Numbered from the stretch's first letter, positions 1-9,102 are shown. The stretch: 64,000 bases of DNA from RGIG5472 sp051867615 (GCA_051867615.1 JBJDYU010000014.1:1-64000), one strand, 5' to 3'. Made by a program: numbers and translations. The notes: generated by a model from the sequence alone, not told the origin.

Positions 1-655
1 GAACGGCCAGGTGGCGGGCTACCGCATCGGCGGCAAGACCGGCACGGCGGATAAGGGCAATACCGGCGACGTGGTGGTGTCCTTTGTCTGCTTCGCCCCG
101 GCGGACGATCCCCAGATCATGATGCTCATGACGCTGGACACTCCCAGCCGTACCACCGGCACCTACGTTTCCGGCGGCCAGATGGTGGCCCCTGTGGCCA
201 GCACCGTCATGGCGGAGATCCTGCCCTATCTCGGCATCAAGTCCGACGTGACGGCAGCCGCAGACACCACGGTTCCCAATGTGATCGGCCTGAGCCGGGA
301 GGAGGCCGAGAGCAAGCTCAAGACGAAGGAGCTTGCCTGCCGCTTTGTGGGCAGCGGCGACACGGTGACGGACCAGACCCCGGTGGGCGGCGCCATCATC
401 CCCGTGGGAGCCACGGTGGTCCTCTACTGCGGGGCAGAGAAATCCGACGAGCCCTGCACGGTGCCGAACGTCATCGGCATGACCGCGGCACAGGCCAATA
501 AGGCCATCACCAACGCCGGACTTATCATGAAGGTCACCGGCGCCAGCAACAAGGGATCGGTCTACGCCATCCAGCAGTCCCTGACGGCGGGGTCGCAGGT
601 GAGCGCCGGCACGGTGGTCACGGTGCAGTTCGGCGACAATTCGCTGCTGGATTGA
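1..655 (+). CDS. Class B penicillin-binding protein (FtsI/SpoVD-like), C-terminal part with two PASTA domains
   Basis: Incomplete at the 5' end; the frame is open from base 2. The first visible residues carry the KTGTA motif, the third active-site box of transpeptidase penicillin-binding proteins, so only the end of the catalytic domain is present. Two PASTA repeats follow, each starting with VPNVIG (from about bases 270 and 460), and the protein ends just after the second. It would be a membrane-anchored D,D-transpeptidase cross-linking septal or spore-cortex peptidoglycan. Its place directly before murE fits FtsI/PBP2 or SpoVD of the dcw cluster; I cannot separate these without the N-terminus. 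Two PASTA units is more than the single one usual in SpoVD. Confidence 0.9.
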   Translation, partial: NGQVAGYRIGGKTGTADKGNTGDVVVSFVCFAPADDPQIMMLMTLDTPSRTTGTYVSGGQMVAPVASTVMAEILPYLGIKSDVTAAADTTVPNVIGLSREEAESKLKTKELACRFVGSGDTVTDQTPVGGAIIPVGATVVLYCGAEKSDEPCTVPNVIGMTAAQANKAITNAGLIMKVTGASNKGSVYAIQQSLTAGSQVSAGTVVTVQFGDNSLLD

Positions 656-697
656 TGCGCGGAGCAGGATTCGCCCTGTTTTCGGCACTTTCTTCTG

Positions 698-726
698 TGT
701 AACCTGCGTTCCGAAGCGTCTATAAT
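698..726 (+). promoter_or_regulatory. Possible promoter for murE
   Basis: A perfect TATAAT lies at 721-726, about 50 bases before the murE start. The -35 position at 698-703 (TGTAAC) is poor, so this is a weak call; murE could equally be read through from the PBP gene. Confidence 0.35.
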
Positions 727-776
727 AGATAGAAACGCCCGAAAGGCGCCAAATGAGAGTAAATGAGGATCATGCT

Positions 777-2219
777 ATGAAACTGAAGGAACTGCTGCGG
801 GGGCTGACCGTTCTGTCCGCCACGGCGGATATGGAGCTGGAGATCGCAGGGGTGAGCTATGACTCCCGCAGCACCCGGGAGGGCGAACTGTTCGTGGCCG
901 TCACGGGTTACGCGGTGGACGGACACCGCTTCATTCCCGCTGCCCGGGAAAAGGGCGCGGCGGCGGTGCTGTGCGAAAAAATACCGGAGGGGGAGGTCCC
1001 CTATGTGCAGGTGGCGGATACCCGTCAGGGGCTGGCGGTGCTGGGGCTGAACTGGTTCGGCCGCCCGGCGGAGCAGATGACCATGGTGGCCGTCACCGGC
1101 ACCAACGGCAAGACCACCACCACCTATCTTCTCAAAAGCGTGCTGGAGCGCTGCCTGGGGGCCAAGGTGGGCCTTATCGGCACCAACCAGAACATGATCG
1201 CTCAGGAGGTGCTGCCCACGGAGCGCACCACTCCGGAGAGCTTTGAGCTGCAGGGCCTGTTCCGCCGCATGGCGGACGCGGGCTGCACCCATGTGGTGAT
1301 GGAGGTATCCTCCCACGCTCTGGCGGAGGAGCGGGTGCACGGCGTGCATTTTAAGCTCGGCATCTTCACGAACCTGACCCAGGACCATCTGGATTTCCAC
1401 GGGACCATGGAGAACTACTGCGACGCCAAGGCCCTGCTGTTCCGCTGCTGCGACGTGGGCGTTATAAACGCCGACGATCCCTGGACGGAGCGGCTGCTGC
1501 GTGAGGCGACCTGTAAGCGTGTCTTCTTCGCGGAGAAAGCCGCGGCAGACCTGCGGGCGGAGGACATTGAGCTCGCGGCGGACCATGTGGCCTACGGCGC
1601 GGTGAGCGCGGAGGGCCGCGTGCCTGTCCGCGTCCCCATTCCCGGCGGCTTCACCGTCTATAACACGCTGGGAGTCCTGGCGGCGGCCCACGCCCTGGGC
1701 GTTGCTTACGCGGACGCTGCGGCGGTCCTGCGGGAGGTCCACGGCGTGAAGGGCCGGGTGGAGGTGGTGCCCACCCCCGGCAAGGACTACACCATCCTCA
1801 TCGACTATGCCCACAGCCCGGACGGTCTGGAAAACGTGCTGCGCAGCGCCAGAGGCTTCGCCAAGGGCCGGGTGGTGGCGGTGTTCGGCTGCGGCGGCGA
1901 CCGGGACGCCACCAAGCGCCCCAAGATGGGCCGCATCGCGGCGGAGCTGGCGGATTTCGTCATCGTGACCTCCGACAATCCCCGGACGGAGGAGCCTATG
2001 GCCATCATCCGCGACATCCTCCCGGGACTGGAGGGGAGCGATACCCCCCACGCCGTGGTGGAGAACCGCGTGGAGGCCATCCACTACGCCATGGACCACG
2101 CGGAGAAGGACGATATCATCGTCCTCTGCGGCAAGGGCCATGAGACCTATCAGGAGATCAACCACGTCAAGCACCATCTCGACGAGCGCGAGGTGGTGGC
2201 GGCGCATCTTCAGGCATAA
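777..2219 (+). CDS. murE: UDP-N-acetylmuramoyl-tripeptide synthetase MurE (meso-DAP type)
   Basis: Cytoplasmic Mur ligase adding the third amino acid of the peptidoglycan stem peptide to UDP-MurNAc-L-Ala-D-Glu, with ATP hydrolysis. The P-loop GTNGKTTT and the DNPRTEEP motif are visible; DNPR is the signature of ligases that use meso-diaminopimelate rather than lysine. The 480-residue length is normal. I chose ATG 777 because GAGGA at 765-769 sits 7 bases upstream; an in-frame ATG at 753 would add eight residues and has no comparable site. It follows the PBP gene and is separated from mraY by an unusual 160-base hairpin-rich gap where murF would normally lie. Confidence 0.97.
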   Translation: MKLKELLRGLTVLSATADMELEIAGVSYDSRSTREGELFVAVTGYAVDGHRFIPAAREKGAAAVLCEKIPEGEVPYVQVADTRQGLAVLGLNWFGRPAEQMTMVAVTGTNGKTTTTYLLKSVLERCLGAKVGLIGTNQNMIAQEVLPTERTTPESFELQGLFRRMADAGCTHVVMEVSSHALAEERVHGVHFKLGIFTNLTQDHLDFHGTMENYCDAKALLFRCCDVGVINADDPWTERLLREATCKRVFFAEKAAADLRAEDIELAADHVAYGAVSAEGRVPVRVPIPGGFTVYNTLGVLAAAHALGVAYADAAAVLREVHGVKGRVEVVPTPGKDYTILIDYAHSPDGLENVLRSARGFAKGRVVAVFGCGGDRDATKRPKMGRIAAELADFVIVTSDNPRTEEPMAIIRDILPGLEGSDTPHAVVENRVEAIHYAMDHAEKDDIIVLCGKGHETYQEINHVKHHLDEREVVAAHLQA

Positions 2220-2379
2220 GATAGCTTTGCGCGGCGCAGCCGCCGCATCGGAAAACAGAGACCAAGGAAGCCTGCGCGGCTCCGTCAAAAGCGCCGCGCA
2301 GGAAAACAGAACCGCCGCGCGCAGCGCGGCCAAAAGCGAAAGAAGCGCCGCTGTAAGCGGCGGAAAGAGGGAAGCAGCT
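2220..2379. other. Hairpin-rich gap between murE and mraY at the usual murF position
   Basis: No convincing gene. It contains a perfect 10-bp inverted repeat (CCTGCGCGGC at 2271-2280 with GCCGCGCAGG at 2293-2302), a 7-bp hairpin with a GTA loop (2346-2362), and two imperfect copies of a roughly 50-base unit that each begin GGAAAACAGA and contain GCGCGGC and CAAAAGCG. The composition differs from the flanking genes and suggests a degenerate repeat or deletion scar. Confidence 0.6.
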
Positions 2380-3366
2380 ATGGAAATGATCCTATCCTGT
2401 GCGCTGAGCTTCGTCGTCACCGCGGTGGTGGGACGCTTTCTCATCCCCGCGCTGCGGCGGATGAAAGCGGGACAGAGCATCCGGGAGGACGGCCCCACCT
2501 GGCATATGGGCAAGGCCGGCACGCCCACCATGGGCGGCATCATGTTCATCGTGGGCATTTTCGCCGCCATTCTGGTGGCGGGCTGGCGGAATATGCTGGA
2601 GGGGGACTATAAGCACCTGTATGTGTTCGCCTTTGCGCTGGTCTTCGGCGCCATCGGCTACGCGGACGACTATGTGAAGGTGAAGAAGCACCAGAATCTG
2701 GGCCTGACCGCCACGCAGAAATTCCTGCTGCAGCTGGCGGCGGCGGTGGCGTTCCTCTCCCTCATGCGCTATGAGGGGAGCCTGACGCCCAACCTGTACA
2801 TCCCCTTTATCGACCGCAGCCCGGCCCTGCCCTGGCCGGTGTACATGGTCTTTGCCGCCTTCGTGGTGGTGGGTACGGTGAACGCCGTGAACCTGACCGA
2901 CGGCATCGACGGCCTTGCCGGCAGCGTGACGGTGCCGGTGGCGCTGTTTTTCTCCGTCGTGGCCATCTGGTGGAAGTATTACCAGCTGGGCGTGTTCGCC
3001 GCGGCGCTGCTGGGCGGACTGCTGGCCTTCCTCATCTACAATTTCCATCCCGCCAAGGTCTTTATGGGCGACACGGGCTCGCTGTTCCTCGGCGGCGCGG
3101 TGGCGGGGCTGGCCTTTGCCTTCGATATGCCGCTGATCCTGGTGCTGGTGGGTATCGTCTACATCTGTGAGACGCTGTCCGACATCATTCAGGTGGCCTA
3201 TTTCAAGGCCACCCACGGCAAACGCTTTTTCAAGATGGCGCCGCTGCACCATCACTTTGAGATGTGCGGCTGGAGCGAGGTGAAGCTGGTGGCGGTGTTC
3301 TCCCTCGTCAGCGCCGTGTTCTGCGCTCTGGCGCTGGTGGGCGTGGCGGACCGCTTCGTATTCTGA
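2380..3366 (+). CDS. mraY: Phospho-N-acetylmuramoyl-pentapeptide transferase MraY
   Basis: Integral membrane enzyme transferring phospho-MurNAc-pentapeptide to undecaprenyl phosphate to make lipid I. Seen in the 328-residue product: the early GPTWHMGKAGTPTMGG segment, the acidic GYADDYVKVKK motif, NLTDGIDGLAG, the FMGDTGSLFLGG loop and the histidine-rich APLHHHFE, all hallmarks of MraY, plus about ten hydrophobic segments. The start at ATG 2380 matches the family N-terminus and has GAGGGAAG before it; the frame runs open further upstream but that stretch is the low-complexity gap. ftsW follows directly, where murD would usually intervene. Confidence 0.97.
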   Translation: MEMILSCALSFVVTAVVGRFLIPALRRMKAGQSIREDGPTWHMGKAGTPTMGGIMFIVGIFAAILVAGWRNMLEGDYKHLYVFAFALVFGAIGYADDYVKVKKHQNLGLTATQKFLLQLAAAVAFLSLMRYEGSLTPNLYIPFIDRSPALPWPVYMVFAAFVVVGTVNAVNLTDGIDGLAGSVTVPVALFFSVVAIWWKYYQLGVFAAALLGGLLAFLIYNFHPAKVFMGDTGSLFLGGAVAGLAFAFDMPLILVLVGIVYICETLSDIIQVAYFKATHGKRFFKMAPLHHHFEMCGWSEVKLVAVFSLVSAVFCALALVGVADRFVF

Positions 3367-3421
3367 TACTGATTTTATTTGACCCTGCCGCCCGGCGGCT
3401 CCGGAGAAAGGGGGTAAGCCC

Positions 3422-4609
3422 ATGGACCAAAAGGAATATCTGCGCAAAAAGCGGGAGCGGCAGCAGCTCATCCGGGAAAAAGAGCGCCGCAGCCGCGCCG
3501 CGGCCCGTGGTCCACTGGACGTTCCCTTCCTGATCCTGGTGATCGTGCTGACCCTCGTGGGCCTCGCGACGCTGCTCTCCGCGAGCTTCCCCTACGCGGA
3601 AAAGGTGTACGGCGACCCGCTGCACCTTTTCATCCGCCAGGCCATTTTCGCTGTGCTGGGCGTGGTCGTCATGCTGGCGGTGGGCAAGATCAACTACCAG
3701 CGCTTCCGCGCGTTTTCAAACCTCGCCATCTGGGTGGCGGTGATACTGCTGATCTTGGTGCTGGTGCCGGGCATCGGCATTACGCGCAACAACGCCACCC
3801 GCTGGATCGGCGTGGGCGAGGTGCTGACTTTCCAGCCCTCTGAGATCGCGAAGATCGCGGTGATCCTCTATTTTGCCGATACCATCTCGAAAAAGCGGGA
3901 GCGCATGCAGACCATCCGGGAGGGCATACTACCCTACGCGGTGATCCTTGTCATCATCGGCGTGCTGATGATGCTGGAGCCGCACCTTTCCGGCACGCTG
4001 CTGATCTTCGCCACCGGCGCCATCCTCATGGTGGTGGGCGGCATACGCCTGTACTGGGTGGGCGCGGGCGTCGGCACGGTGGCGGTGCTGGGCTGGCTCA
4101 TCATCGGCAAGCTTGGCTACGGCGCGAGCCGTATCGCCATGTGGCTGGACCCCTGGCAGGATACCTCCGATACGGGCTATCAGATGTGCCAGAGCCTGAT
4201 CGCCATCGGCTCCGGCGGGCTGTTTGGCCTCGGCATCGGACGCAGCCGGCAGAAGTTTCTGTACCTGCCCGAGCGGCACAACGACTTCATCTTCGCCGTG
4301 GCCTGCGAGGAGCTGGGCTTCGTGGGAGCCGCCCTCATCATTTTGCTGTTCATGGCGCTGATCCTCCGGGGCTACTGGATCGCCCTGCGGGCGCGGGACC
4401 GCTTCGGCACGCTGCTGGTGGTGGGCGTCATCTCCCTGTTCGCCTTACAGACGTTTCTCAACATCGCCGTGGTGACGGGCCTTGTGCCCTGCACCGGCAT
4501 TTCGCTGCCGCTGTTCAGCTACGGCGGCACGGCGCTGCTGCTGCAGCTGGCGGAGATGGGCGTGGTGCTGTCTGTGTCCCGGCAGATGCAGGCGCCGCGG
4601 CCGGAGTAA
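3422..4609 (+). CDS. ftsW: FtsW/RodA/SpoVE-family peptidoglycan polymerase
   Basis: A 395-residue SEDS-family protein: a charged cytoplasmic N-terminus of about 35 residues, then about ten membrane segments. The ITRNNATRWIGVG, FQPSEIAKI and PERHNDFIFAVACEELGF motifs are those of FtsW/SpoVE, which polymerise lipid II into glycan strands at the septum together with a class B PBP such as the one starting this window. Start ATG 3422 follows AAAGGGGG. Its stop is immediately followed by the murG ribosome-binding site, so the two are probably translationally coupled. Whether it serves vegetative division (FtsW) or the spore cortex (SpoVE) cannot be decided from sequence. Confidence 0.93.
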   Translation: MDQKEYLRKKRERQQLIREKERRSRAAARGPLDVPFLILVIVLTLVGLATLLSASFPYAEKVYGDPLHLFIRQAIFAVLGVVVMLAVGKINYQRFRAFSNLAIWVAVILLILVLVPGIGITRNNATRWIGVGEVLTFQPSEIAKIAVILYFADTISKKRERMQTIREGILPYAVILVIIGVLMMLEPHLSGTLLIFATGAILMVVGGIRLYWVGAGVGTVAVLGWLIIGKLGYGASRIAMWLDPWQDTSDTGYQMCQSLIAIGSGGLFGLGIGRSRQKFLYLPERHNDFIFAVACEELGFVGAALIILLFMALILRGYWIALRARDRFGTLLVVGVISLFALQTFLNIAVVTGLVPCTGISLPLFSYGGTALLLQLAEMGVVLSVSRQMQAPRPE

Positions 4610-4619
4610 GGAGGAAGCT

Positions 4620-5741
4620 ATGCGAGTGATCTTTACCTGCGGCGGCACCGCGGGCCATGTGAACCCCGCTCTGGCGCTCGCGGGACTGCTGAAAGAGCGG
4701 GACGCGGCGACGGAAGTGCTTTTCGTGGGCGCGAAGCGGGGTATGGAGAAAAAGCTCATCGAGCGGGCGGGCTATCCCTTCCGGGCGGTGAACGTCTCCA
4801 GCTTCCACCGGAGCTTAAAGCCCCGGGAGCTGAAGCACAACCTGATCTCCGTGAAAAACCTCATCACCTCCCCCCACGAGGCGGACGCGATTTTGAAGGA
4901 ATTCAAGCCAGACCTCGCGGTGGGTACCGGCGGCTATGCCAGCTATCCCATCATCCGGGAGGCGTCGAAGCGGGGTATTCCCACCGCCGTGCATGAGTCC
5001 AACGCCCTTCCGGGCCTGACCACTGAGCTGCTGGAGCCTTACGCGGACTGCATCATGGTGGGCTTCGAGGCCTGCCGGCAGCACTATAAGCACCCGGAAA
5101 AGGTGGTGGTGACGGGAACGCCTGTCCGGGGCGACTTCTTCGCCATGACGAAGGAGGAAGCCAAGCGCGCCCTGGGGGTGGACGACGGCCGTCCGCTGGT
5201 GGTCTCGTTCTGGGGCAGTCTCGGCGCCGCCAGCATGAACCGCCAGATGGCGGAATTCCTCTACCTCGAGGCCGCGAAGGAGCCTTTTCACCACATCCAC
5301 TCCGTGGGCAGTCTCGGCTGGGAGCGGATGCGCCGCTGGGTGCAGGAGTATGGCGTGGAGCTGCGCGACCACCCGGCGCTTGACGTGCGGGAGTATATTT
5401 ACGACATGGCCACGGTCATGCGGGCGGCGGATCTGGTGCTGTCCCGCGCCGGGGCTTCCACCATCAGCGAGCTGACGGCGCTTGGCGTGCCGGCCATTTT
5501 AGTGCCGTCGCCCAATGTGACCAACAACCATCAGGAGAAGAACGCCCGGGTGCTGGCAGAGGCCGGCGGGGCGGAGCTGCTGCTGGAAAGCGAGAGCAGC
5601 GGAAAGAAGCTCTTTGAGCTGACCGCCTCCATTTTGAAGGATGAGCGGCGGCGGCAGGAGATGTCCCGGGCCATGCTGCGTTTGGGCGTGCCGGGGGCGG
5701 CGGAGCTGATCTGCGAGACGGTCCTGGGACTTGTGAAGTAA
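4620..5741 (+). CDS. murG: UDP-GlcNAc:lipid I N-acetylglucosaminyltransferase MurG
   Basis: Adds GlcNAc to lipid I to form lipid II at the inner face of the membrane. The N-terminal GGTAGHVNPALAL loop, HESNALPG, the central FWGSLGA glycine loop (usually GGSLGA) and the AGASTISEL nucleotide-sugar-binding segment identify the GT28 fold; 373 residues is a normal length. The chosen start ATG 4620 has AAGGAGG overlapping the ftsW stop codon. The frame is open further upstream but that would overlap ftsW by 46 codons. Replacement of the second glycine-loop Gly by Trp-Gly is slightly unusual but probably neutral. Confidence 0.96.
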   Translation: MRVIFTCGGTAGHVNPALALAGLLKERDAATEVLFVGAKRGMEKKLIERAGYPFRAVNVSSFHRSLKPRELKHNLISVKNLITSPHEADAILKEFKPDLAVGTGGYASYPIIREASKRGIPTAVHESNALPGLTTELLEPYADCIMVGFEACRQHYKHPEKVVVTGTPVRGDFFAMTKEEAKRALGVDDGRPLVVSFWGSLGAASMNRQMAEFLYLEAAKEPFHHIHSVGSLGWERMRRWVQEYGVELRDHPALDVREYIYDMATVMRAADLVLSRAGASTISELTALGVPAILVPSPNVTNNHQEKNARVLAEAGGAELLLESESSGKKLFELTASILKDERRRQEMSRAMLRLGVPGAAELICETVLGLVK

Positions 5742-5770
5742 CCGCGGCTTCCCCTCTTTGCATAGTATGG

Positions 5771-5787
5771 CGTAGTTTCAGACTACG
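5771..5787 (+). promoter_or_regulatory. Short hairpin in the murA leader
   Basis: CGTAGT (5771-5776) and ACTACG (5782-5787) form a 6-bp hairpin with a 5-base loop just upstream of the GGAGGGG of murA. It could pause transcription or protect the mRNA end; its function is unknown. Confidence 0.4.
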
Positions 5788-5804
5788 TCATGCGGAGGGG
5801 AATT

Positions 5805-7058
5805 ATGAAACGACTGCTGGTGTCGGGCGGCGAAGCGCTGCGCGGAGAAGTACATATCCAGGGGGCGAAGAACAGCGCATTGCCCATCCTGGCCGCCACG
5901 GTGCTGCACCGGGGCGTCAGCGTACTGGAGGGCTGTCCGCACCTGAGCGATGTGGAAACGGCCCTGTGTATCCTCCGCCAGCTGGGAGCGAAGGCGGAGT
6001 GGGAGGGCGAGCACCTGGTGGTGGACGCCTCCCAATTAGAGGGCCGCTCCATCCCGGAACGCCTCATGCGGGAAATGCGCTCCTCCGTCATCTTCCTCGG
6101 GGCGCTGCTGAGCCGCTTCGGCGAGGCGGCGCTCACCTATCCCGGCGGCTGTGAGCTGGGCCCCCGGCCCATCGACCTGCACCTGCGGGCGCTGGAGAGT
6201 CTGGGGGCGGCGTTTTCCGAGGAGGGCGGGAGCATCCTCGCCCGGGCCGGGCGGCTGCGCGGTACGGAGATCACGCTGGACCTTCCCAGCGTGGGCGCCA
6301 CGGAGAACGCCATTCTCGCCGCCACCGGCGCGGAGGGGACCACGGTGATCCGAAACGCTGCCCGGGAGCCGGAGATCGTGGATCTGCAGCGCTTTCTGCG
6401 CGCTCTCGGCGCGAAGGTCCGGGGCGCGGGCAGCGGCTCCGTCACGGTGGAGGGCCTGGCGCCGCTGCACGACGCGAAGCACCGGGTCATGCCGGACCGC
6501 ATCGTGGCGGCGACGTATCTCTCGGCCTGCGCCGCCTGCGGCGGCGAGGTGCGCCTGCACGGTGCGGAGGAGAGCCGTCTCGCCACCGTTCTGGCCCCTC
6601 TGCGGGAGGCGGGCTGCGAGATCGACTGCGACAGCGGCGGCGTCACCATCCGGCGCGAGGGGCCGCTCAAGGCGGTGCGGCCCATCCGGACGGCGGCCTA
6701 TCCCGGCTTTCCCACGGACGCGCAGGCGGTGCTGATGGCGGCGTTGCTGAAAAGCCGGGGCGCCACGGTGTTTGTGGAAAACATCTTTGAAAACCGCTAC
6801 CGCCATGTGGGCGAGCTGCTGCGCATGGGGGCGGATGTGCGGGTAGAGGGCCGTGTGGCCGTGGTGTCCGGGGTGGAGAAGCTCCACGCGGCCACCGTCC
6901 GCTGTACCGACCTGCGGGGCGGGGCGGCTCTCGCCATCGCGGCGCTGACCGCGGAGGGAGAGAGCGTTCTGGAGCAGGTGGAGCATATCGAGCGGGGCTA
7001 TGAGGACCTGGCCCGGGATCTGGGCGGCCTTGGGGCAGCTATCCGAAAAGAAAACTAA
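5805..7058 (+). CDS. murA: UDP-N-acetylglucosamine 1-carboxyvinyltransferase MurA
   Basis: Catalyses the first committed step of peptidoglycan synthesis, transfer of enolpyruvate from PEP to UDP-GlcNAc, and is the fosfomycin target. The 417-residue product has the N-terminal GAKNSALP substrate loop and PGGCELGPRPIDLH, in which Cys116 corresponds to the fosfomycin-reactive catalytic cysteine, so sensitivity is expected. Start ATG 5805 has GGAGGGG upstream. Having murA between murG and ftsQ is common in Firmicutes dcw clusters. Confidence 0.96.
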   Translation: MKRLLVSGGEALRGEVHIQGAKNSALPILAATVLHRGVSVLEGCPHLSDVETALCILRQLGAKAEWEGEHLVVDASQLEGRSIPERLMREMRSSVIFLGALLSRFGEAALTYPGGCELGPRPIDLHLRALESLGAAFSEEGGSILARAGRLRGTEITLDLPSVGATENAILAATGAEGTTVIRNAAREPEIVDLQRFLRALGAKVRGAGSGSVTVEGLAPLHDAKHRVMPDRIVAATYLSACAACGGEVRLHGAEESRLATVLAPLREAGCEIDCDSGGVTIRREGPLKAVRPIRTAAYPGFPTDAQAVLMAALLKSRGATVFVENIFENRYRHVGELLRMGADVRVEGRVAVVSGVEKLHAATVRCTDLRGGAALAIAALTAEGESVLEQVEHIERGYEDLARDLGGLGAAIRKEN

Positions 7059-7075
7059 GAGAAAGGAGAAACGCT

Positions 7076-7834
7076 ATGGCAAGACGGCGGCGCGGCGTCC
7101 ACCGGAAACGATTCGGCGGATGGAACCTGTTGTGGAAGCTGGCGACAGTGGCGCTGGCAGTGGTGGCCGTTGTCATGGCGCTGATCCTGTTTTTCCGGGT
7201 GGAGACCATCCGGGTAGAGGGCGAGGAGCAGTACAGCGAGCGGGAGATCCTGCAGGCGGCGGGCGTGCAGGCGGGAGACAATCTCTATCTCATCAACAAG
7301 GCCAGGGTCTCCGAGCGGGTCTTCAGCACCCTGCCCTACGTTCGCAGCGTCCTGATCTACCGCGAGCCGCCCTCCACCCTCGTCATCGAGGTGCGGGAGA
7401 GCGCCGTGGCGGGCGTCATCATCACGCCGGAGAGCGGCTGGGTCATCAACTCCGCCGGTAAGATCATGGAGGAGCGCCCATCGGCGGACATTGGTGAAAA
7501 CGCCGTCATCGACGGGCTGACGCTGCTGAACCCCGCGGTGGGGCGGACGGCGGAGACGGACGCAGAGCAGGCTTACCGCTTCAGCGAGCTGCTGCGCCTG
7601 CTGCCGGAGCTGGAGGAGCAGGGCCTGCTGGGCAAAGTGCAAGCCATCCATCTGGGAGAAAGCGACGCGCTCACCATGGAGTACGCGGAGCGCTTTCTGG
7701 TCTGCCTGCCCTGGGGGGCGGACTATGCGTACAAGCTCCAGAGTCTGGAGGCGGTCATCGCGCGGCTGGAGGTCAACGAGACCGGCACCATCGATATGCT
7801 CCGGGAGGACGGAGAGGTGCATTTCTTCCCCTGA
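7076..7834 (+). CDS. ftsQ: Cell-division protein FtsQ/DivIB
   Basis: Bitopic membrane protein of the divisome. The 252-residue product has a very basic cytoplasmic N-terminus, one membrane segment at about residues 20-41, then a POTRA-type domain starting with the FRVETIRVEGEEQYSERE stretch and the PPSTLVIEVRES segment typical of FtsQ/DivIB. It would stabilise the FtsL/FtsB-PBP complex at the septum. It sits 17 bases after murA and before ftsZ, the usual dcw order. Sequence conservation in this family is low; the call rests on topology, motif order and position. Confidence 0.88.
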   Translation: MARRRRGVHRKRFGGWNLLWKLATVALAVVAVVMALILFFRVETIRVEGEEQYSEREILQAAGVQAGDNLYLINKARVSERVFSTLPYVRSVLIYREPPSTLVIEVRESAVAGVIITPESGWVINSAGKIMEERPSADIGENAVIDGLTLLNPAVGRTAETDAEQAYRFSELLRLLPELEEQGLLGKVQAIHLGESDALTMEYAERFLVCLPWGADYAYKLQSLEAVIARLEVNETGTIDMLREDGEVHFFP

Positions 7835-7883
7835 TGCGCCCTGGGGAAAATCCTTCCTGCGCAAAGAAAAAGTCCGGGAAGTC

Positions 7884-7912
7884 TTGACCTCGCGGAAAAA
7901 GCGTTATACAAT
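7884..7912 (+). promoter_or_regulatory. Sigma-A promoter for ftsZ
   Basis: TTGACC (7884-7889), a 17-base spacer and TACAAT (7907-7912), about 70 bases before the ftsZ start. ftsZ can therefore be expressed independently of the upstream dcw genes. Confidence 0.75.
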
Positions 7913-7983
7913 ATCGTTGGAACATTATCTTGGGGTCATAATGGCCCGGGACTCAATTTATAGTGCAGTTGGAGGATACGGCC

Positions 7984-9075
7984 ATGGCATTTGGGATCGA
8001 AACGGGAGTAGAGAACGTCGTCAATATCAAGGTCATCGGCGTGGGCGGCGGCGGCAACAACGTGGTCAACCGCATGGTGCGTTCCGGCGTAAAGGGCGTG
8101 GATTTCGTCGCCATCAATACGGACAAGCAGGCGCTGAACGTGTCCAGCGCCACCTATAAGATCCAGGTCGGTGAAAAGCTGACCCATGGTCAGGGCGCCG
8201 GGGCCGATCCCGACGTGGGCCGCCGGGCGGCGGAGGAGAGCCGCAGCCAGATCGCCAAGGCGCTGGAGGAGACGGACATGGTGTTCATCACCGCCGGCAT
8301 GGGCGGCGGCACCGGTACCGGCGGCGCGCCCATCGTGGCCCAGATCGCCAAGGAGATGGGCATCCTCACCGTGGGCGTGGTGACGAAGCCCTTTAAGTTC
8401 GAGGGTATGCGCCGTATGCGCGCGGCGGAAGTGGGCATCAACGAACTGAAGGACAACGTGGATTCCCTCGTCATCATCCCCAACGAGCGGCTGAAATACG
8501 CCACCGACCAGAAGATCACCTTCGCCAATGCCTTTGAGATCGCGGACGATGTGCTGCGCCAGGCGGTGCAGAGCATCTCTGACCTGATCAAGGACACCGG
8601 CTTTATCAATCTGGACTTCGCGGACGTCACCACCGTCATGAAGGACGCGGGCATGGCCCACATGGGCGTGGGCCGCGCGGCGGGCAAGGGCAAGGCGGAG
8701 GAGGCCGCGAAGATGGCCATCTCCAGCCCGCTGCTGGAGACCTCCATCGAGGGCGCCCGGGGCGTGCTGATCAACATCACCGGCTCCATGGACATCGGCC
8801 TGGAGGAAGTGGAGCAGGCGGCGAATCTGGTGCAGGAGGCCGTCCATCCCGACGCGCTCACCATCTTCGGCGCCACCTTCGACGAGTCGCTGGAGGACGA
8901 GATGCGCGTCACCGTCATCGCCACCGGCTTTGATAAAGCGGCGGAGCAGGCGAAGCAGAGCGCCGAGGCCAAGAGCGGGCTCAGCCCCATCGACTTCGAC
9001 GCGGACAAGGCCGCTGAGGAAGCCAAGGAGGAGCATGACCCCTTCGACGATATCTTCAAGATTTTCAACCGGTAA
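7984..9075 (+). CDS. ftsZ: Cell-division GTPase FtsZ
   Basis: Tubulin-like GTPase that polymerises into the Z ring. The GGGGNNVVNRM nucleotide loop, the tubulin signature AGMGGGTGTGGAP, and the T7-loop region NLDFADVTTVM are intact. The product is 363 residues, and the variable linker after the globular domain is short. The conserved C-terminal peptide that normally binds FtsA/SepF (IPxFLR-like) appears here as DPFDDIFKIFNR, a divergent version still ending in basic residues. ATG 7984 is preceded by GGAGGA; a GTG at 7963 in frame is less likely. A long perfect hairpin follows. Confidence 0.97.
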   Translation: MAFGIETGVENVVNIKVIGVGGGGNNVVNRMVRSGVKGVDFVAINTDKQALNVSSATYKIQVGEKLTHGQGAGADPDVGRRAAEESRSQIAKALEETDMVFITAGMGGGTGTGGAPIVAQIAKEMGILTVGVVTKPFKFEGMRRMRAAEVGINELKDNVDSLVIIPNERLKYATDQKITFANAFEIADDVLRQAVQSISDLIKDTGFINLDFADVTTVMKDAGMAHMGVGRAAGKGKAEEAAKMAISSPLLETSIEGARGVLINITGSMDIGLEEVEQAANLVQEAVHPDALTIFGATFDESLEDEMRVTVIATGFDKAAEQAKQSAEAKSGLSPIDFDADKAAEEAKEEHDPFDDIFKIFNR

Positions 9076-9102
9076 CTGATATATTCATAAAAACAACGGC
9101 CG

